From Planctomycetes bacterium MalM25 (lineage in GTDB: Bacteria; Planctomycetota; Planctomycetia; Pirellulales; Lacipirellulaceae), in the NCBI GenBank assembly GCA_007745835.1, contig CP036424.1, forward strand, positions 434,001 through 498,000: DNA of 64,000 nt. The letters run 5' to 3'. This document shows positions 47,357 through 57,701 of this stretch, piece after piece. The stretch's first letter is position 1; each line of letters begins with the position of its first letter. A program made the translations under genes and the position numbers. The notes under the pieces are model-generated. The model was not told the origin of the DNA. It searched no databases and was given only the letters and a program-made list of their open reading frames with translations.

Positions 47357-48694
47357 TCAGGTGAATCGGTACGTGCCCGGCATCGCCACGGGGGGCACGG
47401 GGTGATCGCCCAGCGCGTACTCCGCGGGGCCGAGACGCGTCTCGCTCTTCATGGCGTCTTCCCAGGTCACCTGCTGGCCGCTGTAGGCCGCCTCGCGTCC
47501 GAGGATGGCGGTCATCGTGCTCTCGGCGAGGCTCGGCGCCTCGTTGATCGGTCGCCCCGAACGGATGCTTTCGATCAGGTGCTCGTGCTCCAACTCGTGC
47601 CCGGCTCGGCTCCGCTCACGCCGTCGCCAGCGCTTGCCGTCGTGCGGGCGGATCTCGTTCTTGCAGTTGCTCCGGCCCTCGGTTCCGTAAACCTCTTCGC
47701 CCACCACCGAGCGGCAGCCGTTGATCTGTCGGCACTGGCTGAACACGCTCACCCCGCCCGGGTACTCGTACTCGACGGCGAAGTGGTCGTACACGTTGCC
47801 GTGGACCTCGCGCGTGCGGACCTGACGGCCGCCCACGCCGCTCACCGCGCGGAGGGGGACGGCGTCGAGCGTCCAATTGATGATGTCGAGGTTGTGGATG
47901 TGCTGCTCGACGAGGTGGTCGCCGCCCAGCCAGGTGAGGTAGTTCCAGTTGCGGATCTGCCACTCCATGTCGGACCATCCCGGCTCGCGCGTGATGCTCC
48001 AGACCTCGCTGCCGTTCCAGTAGCACTTGGCGTGGGTGATCTCGCCGAGGGCGCCGTCGTGGATGCGACCGATCGTGTCGCGGTAGGTCGACTCGTGCCG
48101 CCGCTGCGTCCCCGCGCCGACGGCGAGCCCCTTGTCCGCGGCGAGGCGGCCCGTCTCGAGGAGCGACCGCACGCCCGGCGCATCGACCGCGCCCGGCTTC
48201 TCCATAAAGACGTTCTTGCCCGCCTCGATCGCGGCGCGGAAGGTCGCGGGCCGGAAGTGGGGCGGGGTGGCGAGGATCACGTAGTTGATTTCGGGGATCG
48301 CCAGCAGCTTCTCGTGCGCGTCGAAACCCAGAAACTGGTTCTCCTCGGCGACCGGCTGACCCACCGCCGCCAGGTTCTTCGCGCAGCGGTCCATCCGGTC
48401 CTGGAACAGGTCGGCGAGGGCGACGACCTCGACCCCCTTGCGCGTCGCGCGGGCCCCCTCGGCGGCGTCCTCGGTGTGGTAACCGCTCTGTGGGTAGATG
48501 CTCTTGTGCGCCGCGCCGAGCGCGTCGAGCACCGCCCCACCGCCCCGGCCGCCGCAACCGATCAGGCCGATCTTGATCCCCGCGCCCACATCATCGCCCG
48601 CGGCGTGGATCCTGGGGGCGGCGGCGAGGAGCGTCGCGGCGGCGCCGGTCTGCAGCACGCGGCGACGGGTCAGATCGTGGTTCGGCGCAGCCAT
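47357..48694 (-). CDS. Tat-exported Gfo/Idh/MocA-family oxidoreductase
   Basis: 445 residues with a twin-arginine leader (LTRRRVLQTGAAATLLAAAPRIHAAG). The Rossmann fold opens with IKIGLIGCGGRGGGAV, and MEKPGAVD is the conserved Lys-containing motif. The C-terminal part includes GGDHLVEQHIHNLDIINWTL. Planctomycetes have many such exported dehydrogenases of unknown sugar substrate. First gene of the minus-strand oxidoreductase-isomerase-oxidoreductase cluster, 98 bp upstream of the isomerase. Confidence 0.9.
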   Translation of the reverse strand: MAAPNHDLTRRRVLQTGAAATLLAAAPRIHAAGDDVGAGIKIGLIGCGGRGGGAVLDALGAAHKSIYPQSGYHTEDAAEGARATRKGVEVVALADLFQDRMDRCAKNLAAVGQPVAEENQFLGFDAHEKLLAIPEINYVILATPPHFRPATFRAAIEAGKNVFMEKPGAVDAPGVRSLLETGRLAADKGLAVGAGTQRRHESTYRDTIGRIHDGALGEITHAKCYWNGSEVWSITREPGWSDMEWQIRNWNYLTWLGGDHLVEQHIHNLDIINWTLDAVPLRAVSGVGGRQVRTREVHGNVYDHFAVEYEYPGGVSVFSQCRQINGCRSVVGEEVYGTEGRSNCKNEIRPHDGKRWRRRERSRAGHELEHEHLIESIRSGRPINEAPSLAESTMTAILGREAAYSGQQVTWEDAMKSETRLGPAEYALGDHPVPPVAMPGTYRFT

Positions 48695-48794
48695 CGCTGG
48701 GCTCCCGGATCAGAGAGGGGTCGATTAGAAGAGCGGAGAAGATGCCCGCAGTCTAACACGCCCCGGCCGCGCGGGACGCCGCCATCCGACCCGA

Positions 48795-49379
48795 TCAGAC
48801 GCCGAGCTGCTCGAGCGACTTGTTGTGTCGCGAGGTCCGCCGGGTGAGGTACCAGAAGGGGATCCGCAGCCCCCACAATGGGATCGACCGGACGTGCGCC
48901 GCCTGGGACCGGAGGCTGGAGAGGAAGTCCTCGACGAGGTCTCCCGGGGCGGTCTCGACGCGGCGGTTCTTGGTCGAGGCGAGGTAGTCGAGCCCTTCGC
49001 GGTGGCGCCGCCACAAGGTCTCGACCTGTGGCGCGTCGAACGTCTGCATGTAAGTGTCGGGGCCGACCGGCAGCAGGTGGCCGTCGCCGGTCGTTCCGGT
49101 GGTCAGGGCGCCGTCCCCCTGGAGCATGCTCACGATGTCGAAGTTGAGCGGCGCGCCGTTCACCAGGTAGGCGACCAGGTAGGTCCGCTCCTGATCGCTC
49201 CGCCAAGCGACCATCACGGGCTTCATGAGGCTGCTGCGGATCTCGTAAACCCCTTCGGGGCGGAAGCCCACCTGCTCCGCCCACTCGCCCGACAGCTGAC
49301 CCCCGCGGAGGACGAGTTGGAGTGAAGTCCGCGCGGTCTCCCCGCTGAGCGGGTGGACGGTCGCCTTCCAGATCGCCAT
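48795..49379 (-). CDS. Conserved hypothetical protein, 194 residues
   Basis: The ATG at 49379 starts AIWKATVHPLSGETARTSLQLVLRGG. The sequence upstream in frame (CLIAAAGALPAM) looks signal-like but has only unusual codons and no accepted start, so the short form is kept. Mixed alpha/beta, with DTYMQTFDAPQVETLWRRHREGLDYLAS in the middle and a basic C-terminus. No domain recognised. It ends 100 bp upstream of the oxidoreductase gene, on the same strand. Confidence 0.6.
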   Translation of the reverse strand: MAIWKATVHPLSGETARTSLQLVLRGGQLSGEWAEQVGFRPEGVYEIRSSLMKPVMVAWRSDQERTYLVAYLVNGAPLNFDIVSMLQGDGALTTGTTGDGHLLPVGPDTYMQTFDAPQVETLWRRHREGLDYLASTKNRRVETAPGDLVEDFLSSLRSQAAHVRSIPLWGLRIPFWYLTRRTSRHNKSLEQLGV

Positions 49380-49707
49380 TGCCGGCAGCGCCCCGGCGGC
49401 GGCGATCAGGCACCAGATCGCGGCGGCCCCGCCTAGAATTCAGAGCACCAGAGTCACGAGCCCGTCGTATTCCATGCGGGCGAGCCTACCGCGCCCCGGC
49501 GGTGTGGCAAGCTTTTTCGCCGAGCCGCTCGGGAGGGCGACGCTCCTGCGGAGCCGGCCCCGGGTACTGGCTCCCGGATCGACGGGAGTCTCGCCCTCCC
49601 ATTCTCTTCGCTGTCGGGCCAGTCTTGCCGTCGCTCTTAAGACTTGGCCCGTGGGCCTTCGGCGCCGATGCGGCCGAGCCGATTACCGCACTGATTGCCT
49701 GGGCCGG
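49380..49707. repeat. 328-bp intergenic region containing a palindromic REP-like repeat (49531-49600)
   Basis: GGGAGGGCGACGCTCC and GGGAGTCTCGCCCTCCC form an inverted repeat with a near-perfect stem (14 of 16 pairs) around a GC-rich centre. It resembles repeats common between planctomycete genes. No gene here. The rest holds no other structure I could see. Confidence 0.55.
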
Positions 49708-50112
49708 TTATTCCGGTTCGTCAGCCCCCTCCGCACGGCGGGCCATCCACCAGCCGACGAGCGGCATCTGCACCCAGAAGGAGAAGTAGAAGAGGCTCAG
49801 GTACCAGTAGCGGAAGACGAACGTCAGGTCGTCGTCGCCCAGCAGGACGATCCAGACGTAGTCGTACAGGAACAGGGGCAGCGTCAGGTAGAACGCGAGC
49901 CACAGCGAGTTCTTCACGTGCCGCCCGTCCCGGAAGAAACCGAGGATCCACGCCGTGAGCGGGAAGTACGCCACGGTCACGGCGACAACGACCGCCACCT
50001 GCGCCCAAAAGGGCCAGTGCTGATAGTAATCGGGCAACCCCACAAGGACGAAGAACGCCCAGGTGAGGAAGCTCATGACGAGGAGCGTGAGGTGGGCGCG
50101 CGGGGAGATCAT
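49708..50112 (-). CDS. Small membrane protein, 134 residues
   Basis: Three to four membrane segments (LTLLVMSFLTWAFFVLVGL, WAQVAVVVAVTVAYFPL, LWLAFYLTLPLFLYDYVWIVLL, WYLSLFYFSFWVQMPLVGWW). Acidic C-terminus (EGADEPE). No domain recognised. It is upstream of the 48795 gene but separated from it by the repeat. Confidence 0.75.
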   Translation of the reverse strand: MISPRAHLTLLVMSFLTWAFFVLVGLPDYYQHWPFWAQVAVVVAVTVAYFPLTAWILGFFRDGRHVKNSLWLAFYLTLPLFLYDYVWIVLLGDDDLTFVFRYWYLSLFYFSFWVQMPLVGWWMARRAEGADEPE

Positions 50113-50185
50113 GGTGTGAATGGGCTATAGACAGTTCTTATGTAACGCAGTTCGTAAGATGGGCGCTCACACTCATTCATGCCGT

Positions 50186-50899
50186 TTAAATCACCATCTG
50201 CCCGATCATCCCCAGCAGGAAGCCGGCGACGGCCCCCAGGGGTGGGGCCCAGCGCCCCTTGAGCGGCGCGGCGGGGGCGATGTCCTCGAACGTCAGGTAC
50301 AGGATCCCGCCCGCGGCGAAGAGCATGATCGCCGCGACCACCTGCGGGTAGGCGGACAGCCACCACAGGCCGGTCAGCCCCGCCGCGGGGCCGAGCAGGG
50401 CCATGGCGGCGAAGGCGGCGATCACCGCGCGGCCGCCGATCTTGCCCGACGCGGTCATCTCGCCGTACGCGTTGAAGCCCTCCGGCAGGTTCTGCACGCC
50501 GATCAGCAGCGCGAGCAGCGGCCCCGAGTCGTCGCCCGCGGCGAAGGCGGCCCCGAGCGCGAGCGCCTCGGGGACGAAGTCGGCGAGCATCGCGGCGAGC
50601 TGGCCCGCGGGGCTCTGGTAGCGGTCGAGCAGGATGTCCAGCAGCATGAAGGCGACGCCCCCGCCCGCGAAGGCCAGGGCCGCCGGCAGTACCGAGAGCT
50701 GCGCCGTCCCCTCCGGCACCAACACCAGCGCGACCGCTGAGAGCAACGCGCCGCCCCCGAAGGCGACGACCGCGTGGCGGAAGTCGTCGCGCCAGGGGCG
50801 TTTGCCGAACGGCTCGGCGCGGGCGATCGCGCCGCCGACGGCCATCGCGGCGCCGGCGGCGAGCGTCAGTCCGGCGACAACGAGGGCGGTGTTGGGCAT
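50186..50899 (-). CDS. ZIP-family metal transporter
   Basis: 237 residues from the ATG at 50899 (the frame extends upstream to 51082 without a good start). Eight membrane segments, with DFVPEALALGAAF in the fourth and VQNLPEGFNAYGEM in the fifth; the (H/Q)NxPEG motif and the paired Glu/His residues are the ZIP metal site, though the usual His of HNxPEG is Gln here. Probably takes up or exports a divalent metal such as zinc or iron; specificity unknown. Confidence 0.85.
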   Translation of the reverse strand: MPNTALVVAGLTLAAGAAMAVGGAIARAEPFGKRPWRDDFRHAVVAFGGGALLSAVALVLVPEGTAQLSVLPAALAFAGGGVAFMLLDILLDRYQSPAGQLAAMLADFVPEALALGAAFAAGDDSGPLLALLIGVQNLPEGFNAYGEMTASGKIGGRAVIAAFAAMALLGPAAGLTGLWWLSAYPQVVAAIMLFAAGGILYLTFEDIAPAAPLKGRWAPPLGAVAGFLLGMIGQMVI

Positions 50900-51098
50900 G
50901 GGGTCCTGGGTCCGTGAGCAAGGGTTCGCGACCCCCCCATCGTACGGTTTGCACACGAAGGGTGTCTCCACCGTTAGGTTGATCGGAGGGCGAACACGCC
51001 GTTCCGCCGCCTCTCTCTGAAGGGGCGCTCGGGTGCGTCGAGGGTGGAGGGGCAGCCGTGCGATGTCACGACGAGCGCACAAAGAGACGAGCGCACAA

Positions 51099-51131
51099 AA
51101 AAGGGCCGCCGGCTTGCGCCGACGGCCCTTC
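51099..51131 (-). terminator. Intrinsic terminator of the 51160-52290 gene
   Basis: Minus-strand reading: GGGCCGTCGGC, loop, GCCGGCGGCCC, followed by TTTTTT. The stem is GC-rich and the T-run is immediate, so this is a strong Rho-independent terminator. Confidence 0.9.
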
Positions 51132-51159
51132 GTTCGATTCGCAACATCGCTGCCGCGGA

Positions 51160-52290
51160 TCAGCGACGGCGGAACGCGACGAGCGCTGCGAAGCCGACCA
51201 GGGCGAGCGTGCCCGGCTCGGGAACGGCCGTCGCCACGGGCGGAGCGCTGAAGGCGCTCGAGCCGTAGTTGGCGTCCCAGAAGTCGTAGTCGAAGCTATC
51301 GACATCGCCATCGGGAACGCCCAAGAGGTCGTCGCCCGTGCCGTCGGCGGCCAGACCACCACCGACCTGGCCATTGGAGTCACGCCAGATGGTGTAGTCG
51401 GCGGCGTCGACGTAGCCGTCCTGGTTGTAGTCGCCGGCCGGGGCCTCGGCGTCGGACACCAGCGAGAAGTTATCGATATTCACTTCGCTGACGCTGGCGT
51501 AGGAACTCACGGTCGTGGGCTCTCCTTCCGCCACCGAGGTCCAGTCGGTGGTGAAACCGGCGTACAGCATGGTGCCCGCCGTGTATCCCAGGTCGAGGAC
51601 GTCGGTCACGGGGAGGTTCTCGACGGGCTCTCCGGCCAGGCTCTCCGGCGTGAACGTCGCCGATCCGTAGATGTTGCCGGCGGGAATCATGTCTCCGGCG
51701 GTCGTGAGCGCGGTGCCATCACTGACCATCAGTTCAAGATTGATGTTGATCCACTCGCTGATGCCGCCCAGGGCCGGGTCGGCAATGCCGAGCGAGGTGT
51801 GCGGAATCCAGTTCTGAACCCAGGGAGCCACGGGGAGCCGGTTGCCCATGGCGGGGCCACGGTTGGCGAGGGAGACGCTCTTACGAGAGCCGGCCCACCA
51901 GTTCTCTGAGTCGCTCAGCTGCAGGCCGATGACGTTCGAGTTGAACACCGCGGGGGCATCCCCGCCAGCCTCGAGGTGGTAGCGGAAGTCCGCGGCCACG
52001 TTCACCGTGTCGCCTGCCAGCAGGCTGAAGCCGCTCTTGCCGTTCACGCGGTACTGACGCTCGGCGACGGTCGTGTCGATAACGCCGTAGCCCTCGCCGC
52101 CGGCGGCGGCCTTGAAGAGGGCTTGCTGCGTTGAATCAGCGGCCCATTTGGGTTGCCAGTTCGGCCCACCGATGTCCGATCCGGCGTCGTACGAATCGAA
52201 GTTATCGACGTAGATGTCCAGGGCGCTGGCCGTTCCCTGGAACAAGGCGAGAGAACAACAGGTCGCCAAGGCGATGCAGAGAGATTTCAT
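51160..52290 (-). CDS. PEP-CTERM/dockerin secreted protein, tandem paralogue A
   Basis: 376 residues with a signal peptide (IALATCCSLALFQGTASA). The N-terminal half shares with the next gene VDNFDSYDAG-DIGGPNWQPKWA, then TTVAERQYRVNGKSGF and ENWWAGSRKSVSLANRGPAMGNRLPVAPWVQNW, a beta-sandwich I do not recognise. A dockerin loop GDYNQDGYVDAADYTIWRD and VPEPGTLALVGFAALVAFRRR end the chain. The paralogue upstream (52493-53347) lacks the dockerin. The gene has its own strong terminator. Confidence 0.83.
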   Translation of the reverse strand: MKSLCIALATCCSLALFQGTASALDIYVDNFDSYDAGSDIGGPNWQPKWAADSTQQALFKAAAGGEGYGVIDTTVAERQYRVNGKSGFSLLAGDTVNVAADFRYHLEAGGDAPAVFNSNVIGLQLSDSENWWAGSRKSVSLANRGPAMGNRLPVAPWVQNWIPHTSLGIADPALGGISEWININLELMVSDGTALTTAGDMIPAGNIYGSATFTPESLAGEPVENLPVTDVLDLGYTAGTMLYAGFTTDWTSVAEGEPTTVSSYASVSEVNIDNFSLVSDAEAPAGDYNQDGYVDAADYTIWRDSNGQVGGGLAADGTGDDLLGVPDGDVDSFDYDFWDANYGSSAFSAPPVATAVPEPGTLALVGFAALVAFRRR

Positions 52291-52431
52291 GGACTCACTT
52301 TCTAATGCGGTAGGGGGGGTGGGTAATCATCACGGGCCAAAGTGGAGGACGTGTGTACGCCCTGAGTGGCTCGTGCCGATTGGTCGAATAGCTAGGGGAG
52401 TTGTGTTCGGAGGAGGTCGGTCCCGACCGGT

Positions 52432-52460
52432 GCTCCCCCGTGCCGCAAGCACGGGGGAGC
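52432..52460 (-). terminator. Perfect 12-bp hairpin downstream of the 52493 gene
   Basis: GCTCCCCCGTGC, loop CGCAA, GCACGGGGGAGC. No long T-run follows on the minus strand, but the stem is very stable; it probably ends transcription of 52493-53347 before paralogue A. Confidence 0.65.
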
Positions 52461-52492
52461 CGCCGGATAGGAATGTCGCTAAGGCCGCCAGC

Positions 52493-53347
52493 TCAGGCGC
52501 GGCGCCGCAAGCCCGCCATGGCGAGGCCGGTCAAGCCGCATAGGGCGAGCGAAGCGGGCTCGGGGATCGCAGCCGTCTCGATCGAGAAGTTATCAACCTG
52601 CACGTCGTCGATGTTGTTAACTTGCGAAACCGGGATGGCTCCACCCGTGTTCCAGTCGGTGGTGAAACCGGCGTAGATCGTGGTTCCCGCGGCGATGGTC
52701 GTGTCGATGGGGGTTGTGGTGTAAGCGGGCTGGGCGCCACTGGGCGTGATGGTCGCTTCGGCCCAGATCGTTCCACCACTCTCGGTCAACTCCCAGTCGA
52801 TGTTGATCCACTCGCTGTAGCCACCGGCGGTCGTGTCGACGCCGAGATTGCTGTGGGGCATCCAGCCCTCGACCCAGGGAGCCGCCGGGAGCGAGTTGCC
52901 GATGGCGCCGCCTCGGTTGGCGAGCGGGATCGACCTGCGGGTGCCGTCCCACCAGTTCTCCGACGTGCTGATCTGGAGGCCGAAGAAGTTCGAGTTGACG
53001 TTCGAGGTGATGTTGCCGCCGGGCAGGTGCGAGTAACGCATGTCAACTTTGACATGGATCTCATCGCCGCTATTGACGGTGAAGGGCGTCTTGCCATTCA
53101 CGCGGTACTGCCGTTCGGCGACCGTCGTGTCGATCGATCCGTATCCGCCCGCAACCGCCTTAAAAAGGCTCTGCTGGGTCGTGGCCGCGGCCCATTTGGG
53201 TTGCCAGTTCGGCCCGGCGATGTTGTCGCCCGCGGTGTAGGAATCGAAGTTGTCGCTGAAGATCGTCGCCGAGGATGCCGGCATGGCGACGGTCGCCACG
53301 CCTAGCAAAGCTAGGAAACCAAAGAAGTTGCTTCTCATGAGGCTCAT
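52493..53347 (-). CDS. PEP-CTERM secreted protein, tandem paralogue B
   Basis: 284 residues from the ATG at 53347 (a second at 53338 leaves a better signal peptide: FGFLALLGVATVAMPASSA). It shares DNFDSYTAGDNIAGPNWQPKWA, TTVAERQYRVNG and ENWWDGTRRSIPLANRGGAIGNSLPAAPWVEGW with paralogue A, but lacks the dockerin insert and ends IPEPASLALCGLTGLAMAGLRRRA. The pair clearly arose by duplication of one ancestral gene. No function recognised. Confidence 0.82.
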   Translation of the reverse strand: MSLMRSNFFGFLALLGVATVAMPASSATIFSDNFDSYTAGDNIAGPNWQPKWAAATTQQSLFKAVAGGYGSIDTTVAERQYRVNGKTPFTVNSGDEIHVKVDMRYSHLPGGNITSNVNSNFFGLQISTSENWWDGTRRSIPLANRGGAIGNSLPAAPWVEGWMPHSNLGVDTTAGGYSEWINIDWELTESGGTIWAEATITPSGAQPAYTTTPIDTTIAAGTTIYAGFTTDWNTGGAIPVSQVNNIDDVQVDNFSIETAAIPEPASLALCGLTGLAMAGLRRRA

Positions 53348-53873
53348 CCAAAGTCGGAGAAAAGGTGCGGAAAACCGAAACAGTACTGACCTGCAACTAA
53401 GCAGAAAGAAGAGACACCCCGCACTACTACAAATGTACTGACGAGCTGCAATCCGCTCAAAAAAATGGATTCACGCCGAAAGGTTGAACGGTTTGAACGA
53501 AAGGTGAGCGATGGGACCCTCATGTCGCGAAGAGAACGCCTTCTCAAGCCGGCATGCGCCTGATTGCAAAGCGTTAGCGGGTCAATCGCTTGTAGAGACC
53601 CCCTGCGGTGGGGGTATTGGATTGGGCCCGTGGCGACGAGGCCTGCCGGCGCGCAGAGCGGGCCGGTCAGGACGAATTCGGAGAAATCCGACGGGGGGCG
53701 TGATGGGCTGCGGAGCGGATCGCTGATGGAGGTTTGCACTGTGGGGCGAGGGCCCCCGCGTCGCCTTACGCCTCTCGCTACGGACATGAGTTCAACGTGC
53801 TCGCCTCCCACTCGCAGAGGGGGCGTGCTGCTCCGGAACCGACTTGCCGATCCCTTCGCTACACGCCATCTGT
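53348..53873. other. 526-bp gap without a gene
   Basis: Short overlapping frames on both strands, none with a signal peptide or coding-like bias. TTGAGCGG at about 53449-53457 (minus) could be the -35 region of paralogue B. Confidence 0.45.
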
Positions 53874-54401
53874 TCACGGCACGATGATCGGCGTGCCCCC
53901 GCCACCGCCGGGGTAGGGGGACGGGACCTGCCAGCGGGGGCCGAGGTCGGCGTACTCGTTGCGGACCAGGGTGGTGCCGCTGCGGATGTTGCGGATCTGG
54001 GTCCGGCCGAAGTGGCGTTCCATCTGCGGCAACGCCCAAACGCCCCGGCTCTGGTCCCACCACTTGCCGGTGCTCACTCGGGTCCCGTCGAGCCGCGTGA
54101 CGACGTCGCCCAGTTGCAGGCCGATCTGGCGCAGCGGCGAGTCTTGGTCCATGCTGGTGATCCGCGCGCCCCAGAAAGAGAAGTTCGGGATCTGCATCCA
54201 CTGCAACGTGAACTCCGCCTTCAGGCGGTTGGAGCGGTGGGCGCTCATCATCTGCCGCGCGACCTGCCCGCCATTCGGGATGGGCTGCCCGACCGCTTGT
54301 TGAGGGACCTGCTGTTGGAACGCGGGGGACTGAGCGAGCGCGGGGCTCGACAGAGCGACGGCGGCGAACGCCAGCGTGGCGTGGAGCAAGGGGCGGTGCA
54401 T
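53874..54401 (-). CDS. Secreted PDZ-domain protein
   Basis: 175 residues with a signal peptide (LLHATLAFAAVALSSPALAQ). The centre ARITSMDQDSPLRQIGLQLGDVVTRLDGTRVSTGKW is a PDZ core (the 'GLQxGDVVxxxDG' motif), and the tail is Gly/Pro-rich (YPGGGGGTPIIVP). No protease domain. Similar PDZ proteins in planctomycetes are of unknown role; a related one is at 62512-63438. Confidence 0.8.
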   Translation of the reverse strand: MHRPLLHATLAFAAVALSSPALAQSPAFQQQVPQQAVGQPIPNGGQVARQMMSAHRSNRLKAEFTLQWMQIPNFSFWGARITSMDQDSPLRQIGLQLGDVVTRLDGTRVSTGKWWDQSRGVWALPQMERHFGRTQIRNIRSGTTLVRNEYADLGPRWQVPSPYPGGGGGTPIIVP

Positions 54402-54511
54402 GGGGGGCTCGGCGGGTTGGGGCGATGAGGGTCGAACGACAACATACCCGGCGGCAACCGAGCCTCAAGAGATTTCTGCCCGACGGGGACCGTTTGAGAC
54501 CACCCGGCACG

Positions 54512-54542
54512 AAAAAGGGCCGCCGGAACAAGCCGGCGGCCC
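54512..54542 (-). terminator. Intrinsic terminator of groEL
   Basis: GGGCCGCCGG, loop, CCGGCGGCCC with a T-run (TTTTTC) on the minus strand, 46 bp after the groEL stop. Confidence 0.9.
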
Positions 54543-54587
54543 TTCTCGTTGTTACACGGTCTGAGGCGAGGGGCCTCAGGCCGGGGC

Positions 54588-56336
<1,749 letters not shown>

Positions 56337-56342
56337 AGGGCC

Positions 56343-56675
56343 TCACTCGACCACCGCGAGGATGTCCGACTCGCTCATCAGCAGGTACTCGTCGTCGCCT
56401 AGCTCGATCGTCTCGGGGGCGTAGCTCGTGAAGAGGACCTCGTCGCCGACCTTCACCTGCAGCTCGCCTCGCGAGCCGTCATCCAGCAGCTTGCCGGGGC
56501 CGACGGCCACGATCGTGCCGCGGTTGGGCTTCTCCTTCGACGAGTCCGGCAGCACGATGCCCCCGGCGGTCACGTCCGACGACTCGACACGCTCGACGAC
56601 GACCTTGTCGCCCATCGGCTCGATCTTCACCTTCCCGGTTTTCTTGGAAACGGGCTTCTTAGTGGCGGTCGCCAT
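56343..56675 (-). CDS. groES: Co-chaperonin GroES
   Basis: 110 residues with GAGGAG just upstream of the ATG at 56675. The mobile loop/core reads VKIEPMGDKVVVERVESSDVTAGGIVLPDSSKEKPNRGTIVAVGPG, then VKVGDEVLFTSYAPETIELGDDEYLLMSESDILAVVE, standard GroES. A Lys-rich N-terminal extension (ATATKKPVSKKTGK) of about 15 residues makes it longer than the usual 95-97. It heads the groES-groEL pair. No CIRCE operator (TTAGCACTC...GAGTGCTAA) is visible upstream. Confidence 0.96.
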   Translation of the reverse strand: MATATKKPVSKKTGKVKIEPMGDKVVVERVESSDVTAGGIVLPDSSKEKPNRGTIVAVGPGKLLDDGSRGELQVKVGDEVLFTSYAPETIELGDDEYLLMSESDILAVVE

Positions 56676-57179
56676 CGGCGATCTCCTCAGCGGCTAGTGG
56701 GGGATTCGTTGGATTGCAGTTAAAAGCAGCTCGGGGGGCGCCCGCGGGCGCGTCCCGGAGGGGTTCTCACCTCGGTGACCCTGTCACGGCGTACCGGTGA
56801 CGCAGTCGATCCGCTGAAGAACGCAACTCGGGCGCCAATAGGTCCGAAAGGACTCGAACCCCGGGAAAGAGGCCCTTTGGGGCCGCGGGGCCCCTGGGGC
56901 CGGGCTGTCATTCTGGCTTAGCCGGGCCCGAGAGGGGGTCTGAGCCGGCCGGGGGCTGCCAGATTGGCGCCCTCCTTCGCCAGACGCCCGAATCGACAGT
57001 TTTTCCCACCCCAAGCCGGCCCAAAGCCGTAGAATGCCCGACCGCCCCGCGGCGCCCTTCCAGAAAAGTCGGCGCAGCCGCGTGCGCCCGCTCGGTCCCG
57101 AGCGTTACGAAGAGAGAACTAGAGACTCCCCGAGGCGACGACCCCGCGTCCCTCACCTTCTAACCCCGCAGCCTGTTCC
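56676..57179. promoter_or_regulatory. 504-bp divergent intergenic region (groES / 57180 gene)
   Basis: No gene. It must contain the promoters for groES and the 57180 gene. No CIRCE or sigma-32 box could be recognised, so heat regulation, if any, uses another system. Confidence 0.5.
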
Positions 57180-57524
57180 ATGTCCCGCATCAACAAGAAG
57201 TACCTCGTCGCTGGCGTGGCCGCCCTGCTGGCCGTCGGCTTCGCCCTGCCGCCCGAAGCCGAAGCGGGCCGCTACCGCCGCGTCGTCCGCCGCGCGTACC
57301 GCCCCGCCGTGGTGGTCGCTCCGCGTGCCGTGGTCGTCCGCCCGTACGTCCGCCGCTCGGTGGTGGTCGCGCGTCCGGTTGTCGCGGCGCCGGTCGTCCA
57401 CACCGCCCCGGTGGTGTACTCGAACCACTACGTGACGCCGGTCGTGTCGGCCCCGTACGTCACCGTCGGTGGCGGCGGCGTGCACGTTGCCGCCCCGTAC
57501 GTCGGCGTCAACGTCGGCTGGTGA
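57180..57524 (+). CDS. Small secreted Val/Arg/Tyr-rich protein
   Basis: 114 residues with a signal peptide (KKYLVAGVAALLAVGFALPPEAEA). The mature chain is almost wholly RR-V-V repeats: RYRRVVRRAYRPAVVVAPRAVVVRPYVRRSVVVARPVVAAPVVHTAPVVYSN, then a Gly-rich end VGGGGVHVAAPYVGVNVGW. It is basic and low complexity, as in several planctomycete envelope proteins; possibly a structural or polyanion-binding role. An intrinsic terminator follows at 57551-57593. Confidence 0.8.
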   Translation: MSRINKKYLVAGVAALLAVGFALPPEAEAGRYRRVVRRAYRPAVVVAPRAVVVRPYVRRSVVVARPVVAAPVVHTAPVVYSNHYVTPVVSAPYVTVGGGGVHVAAPYVGVNVGW

Positions 57525-57550
57525 GCCGAAAGACTCACAACCTAAACAAC

Positions 57551-57593
57551 GCGAGCCGTACTCCGCCATCGGGCGGGGTGCGGCTCGTTTCGT
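57551..57593 (+). terminator. Intrinsic terminator after the 57180 gene
   Basis: CGCGAGCCGTACTCCGCC, loop, GGCGGGGTGCGGCTCG, then a T-rich tail (TTTCGTT). Confidence 0.8.
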
Positions 57594-57701
57594 TGTGCAG
57601 CGATCCGGCTGGCGTACAATGGGTGTTTACACCATCGATCTCGTTGCCTGCCCCATCCGGCGGCATTGGGCAACGCCCATCGTCTACAGGAGCATTCGTC
57701 C

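Noticed and set aside
56676..57179. CIRCE heat-shock operator upstream of groES
   Set aside because: The TTAGCACTC and GAGTGCTAA arms are absent in this interval.
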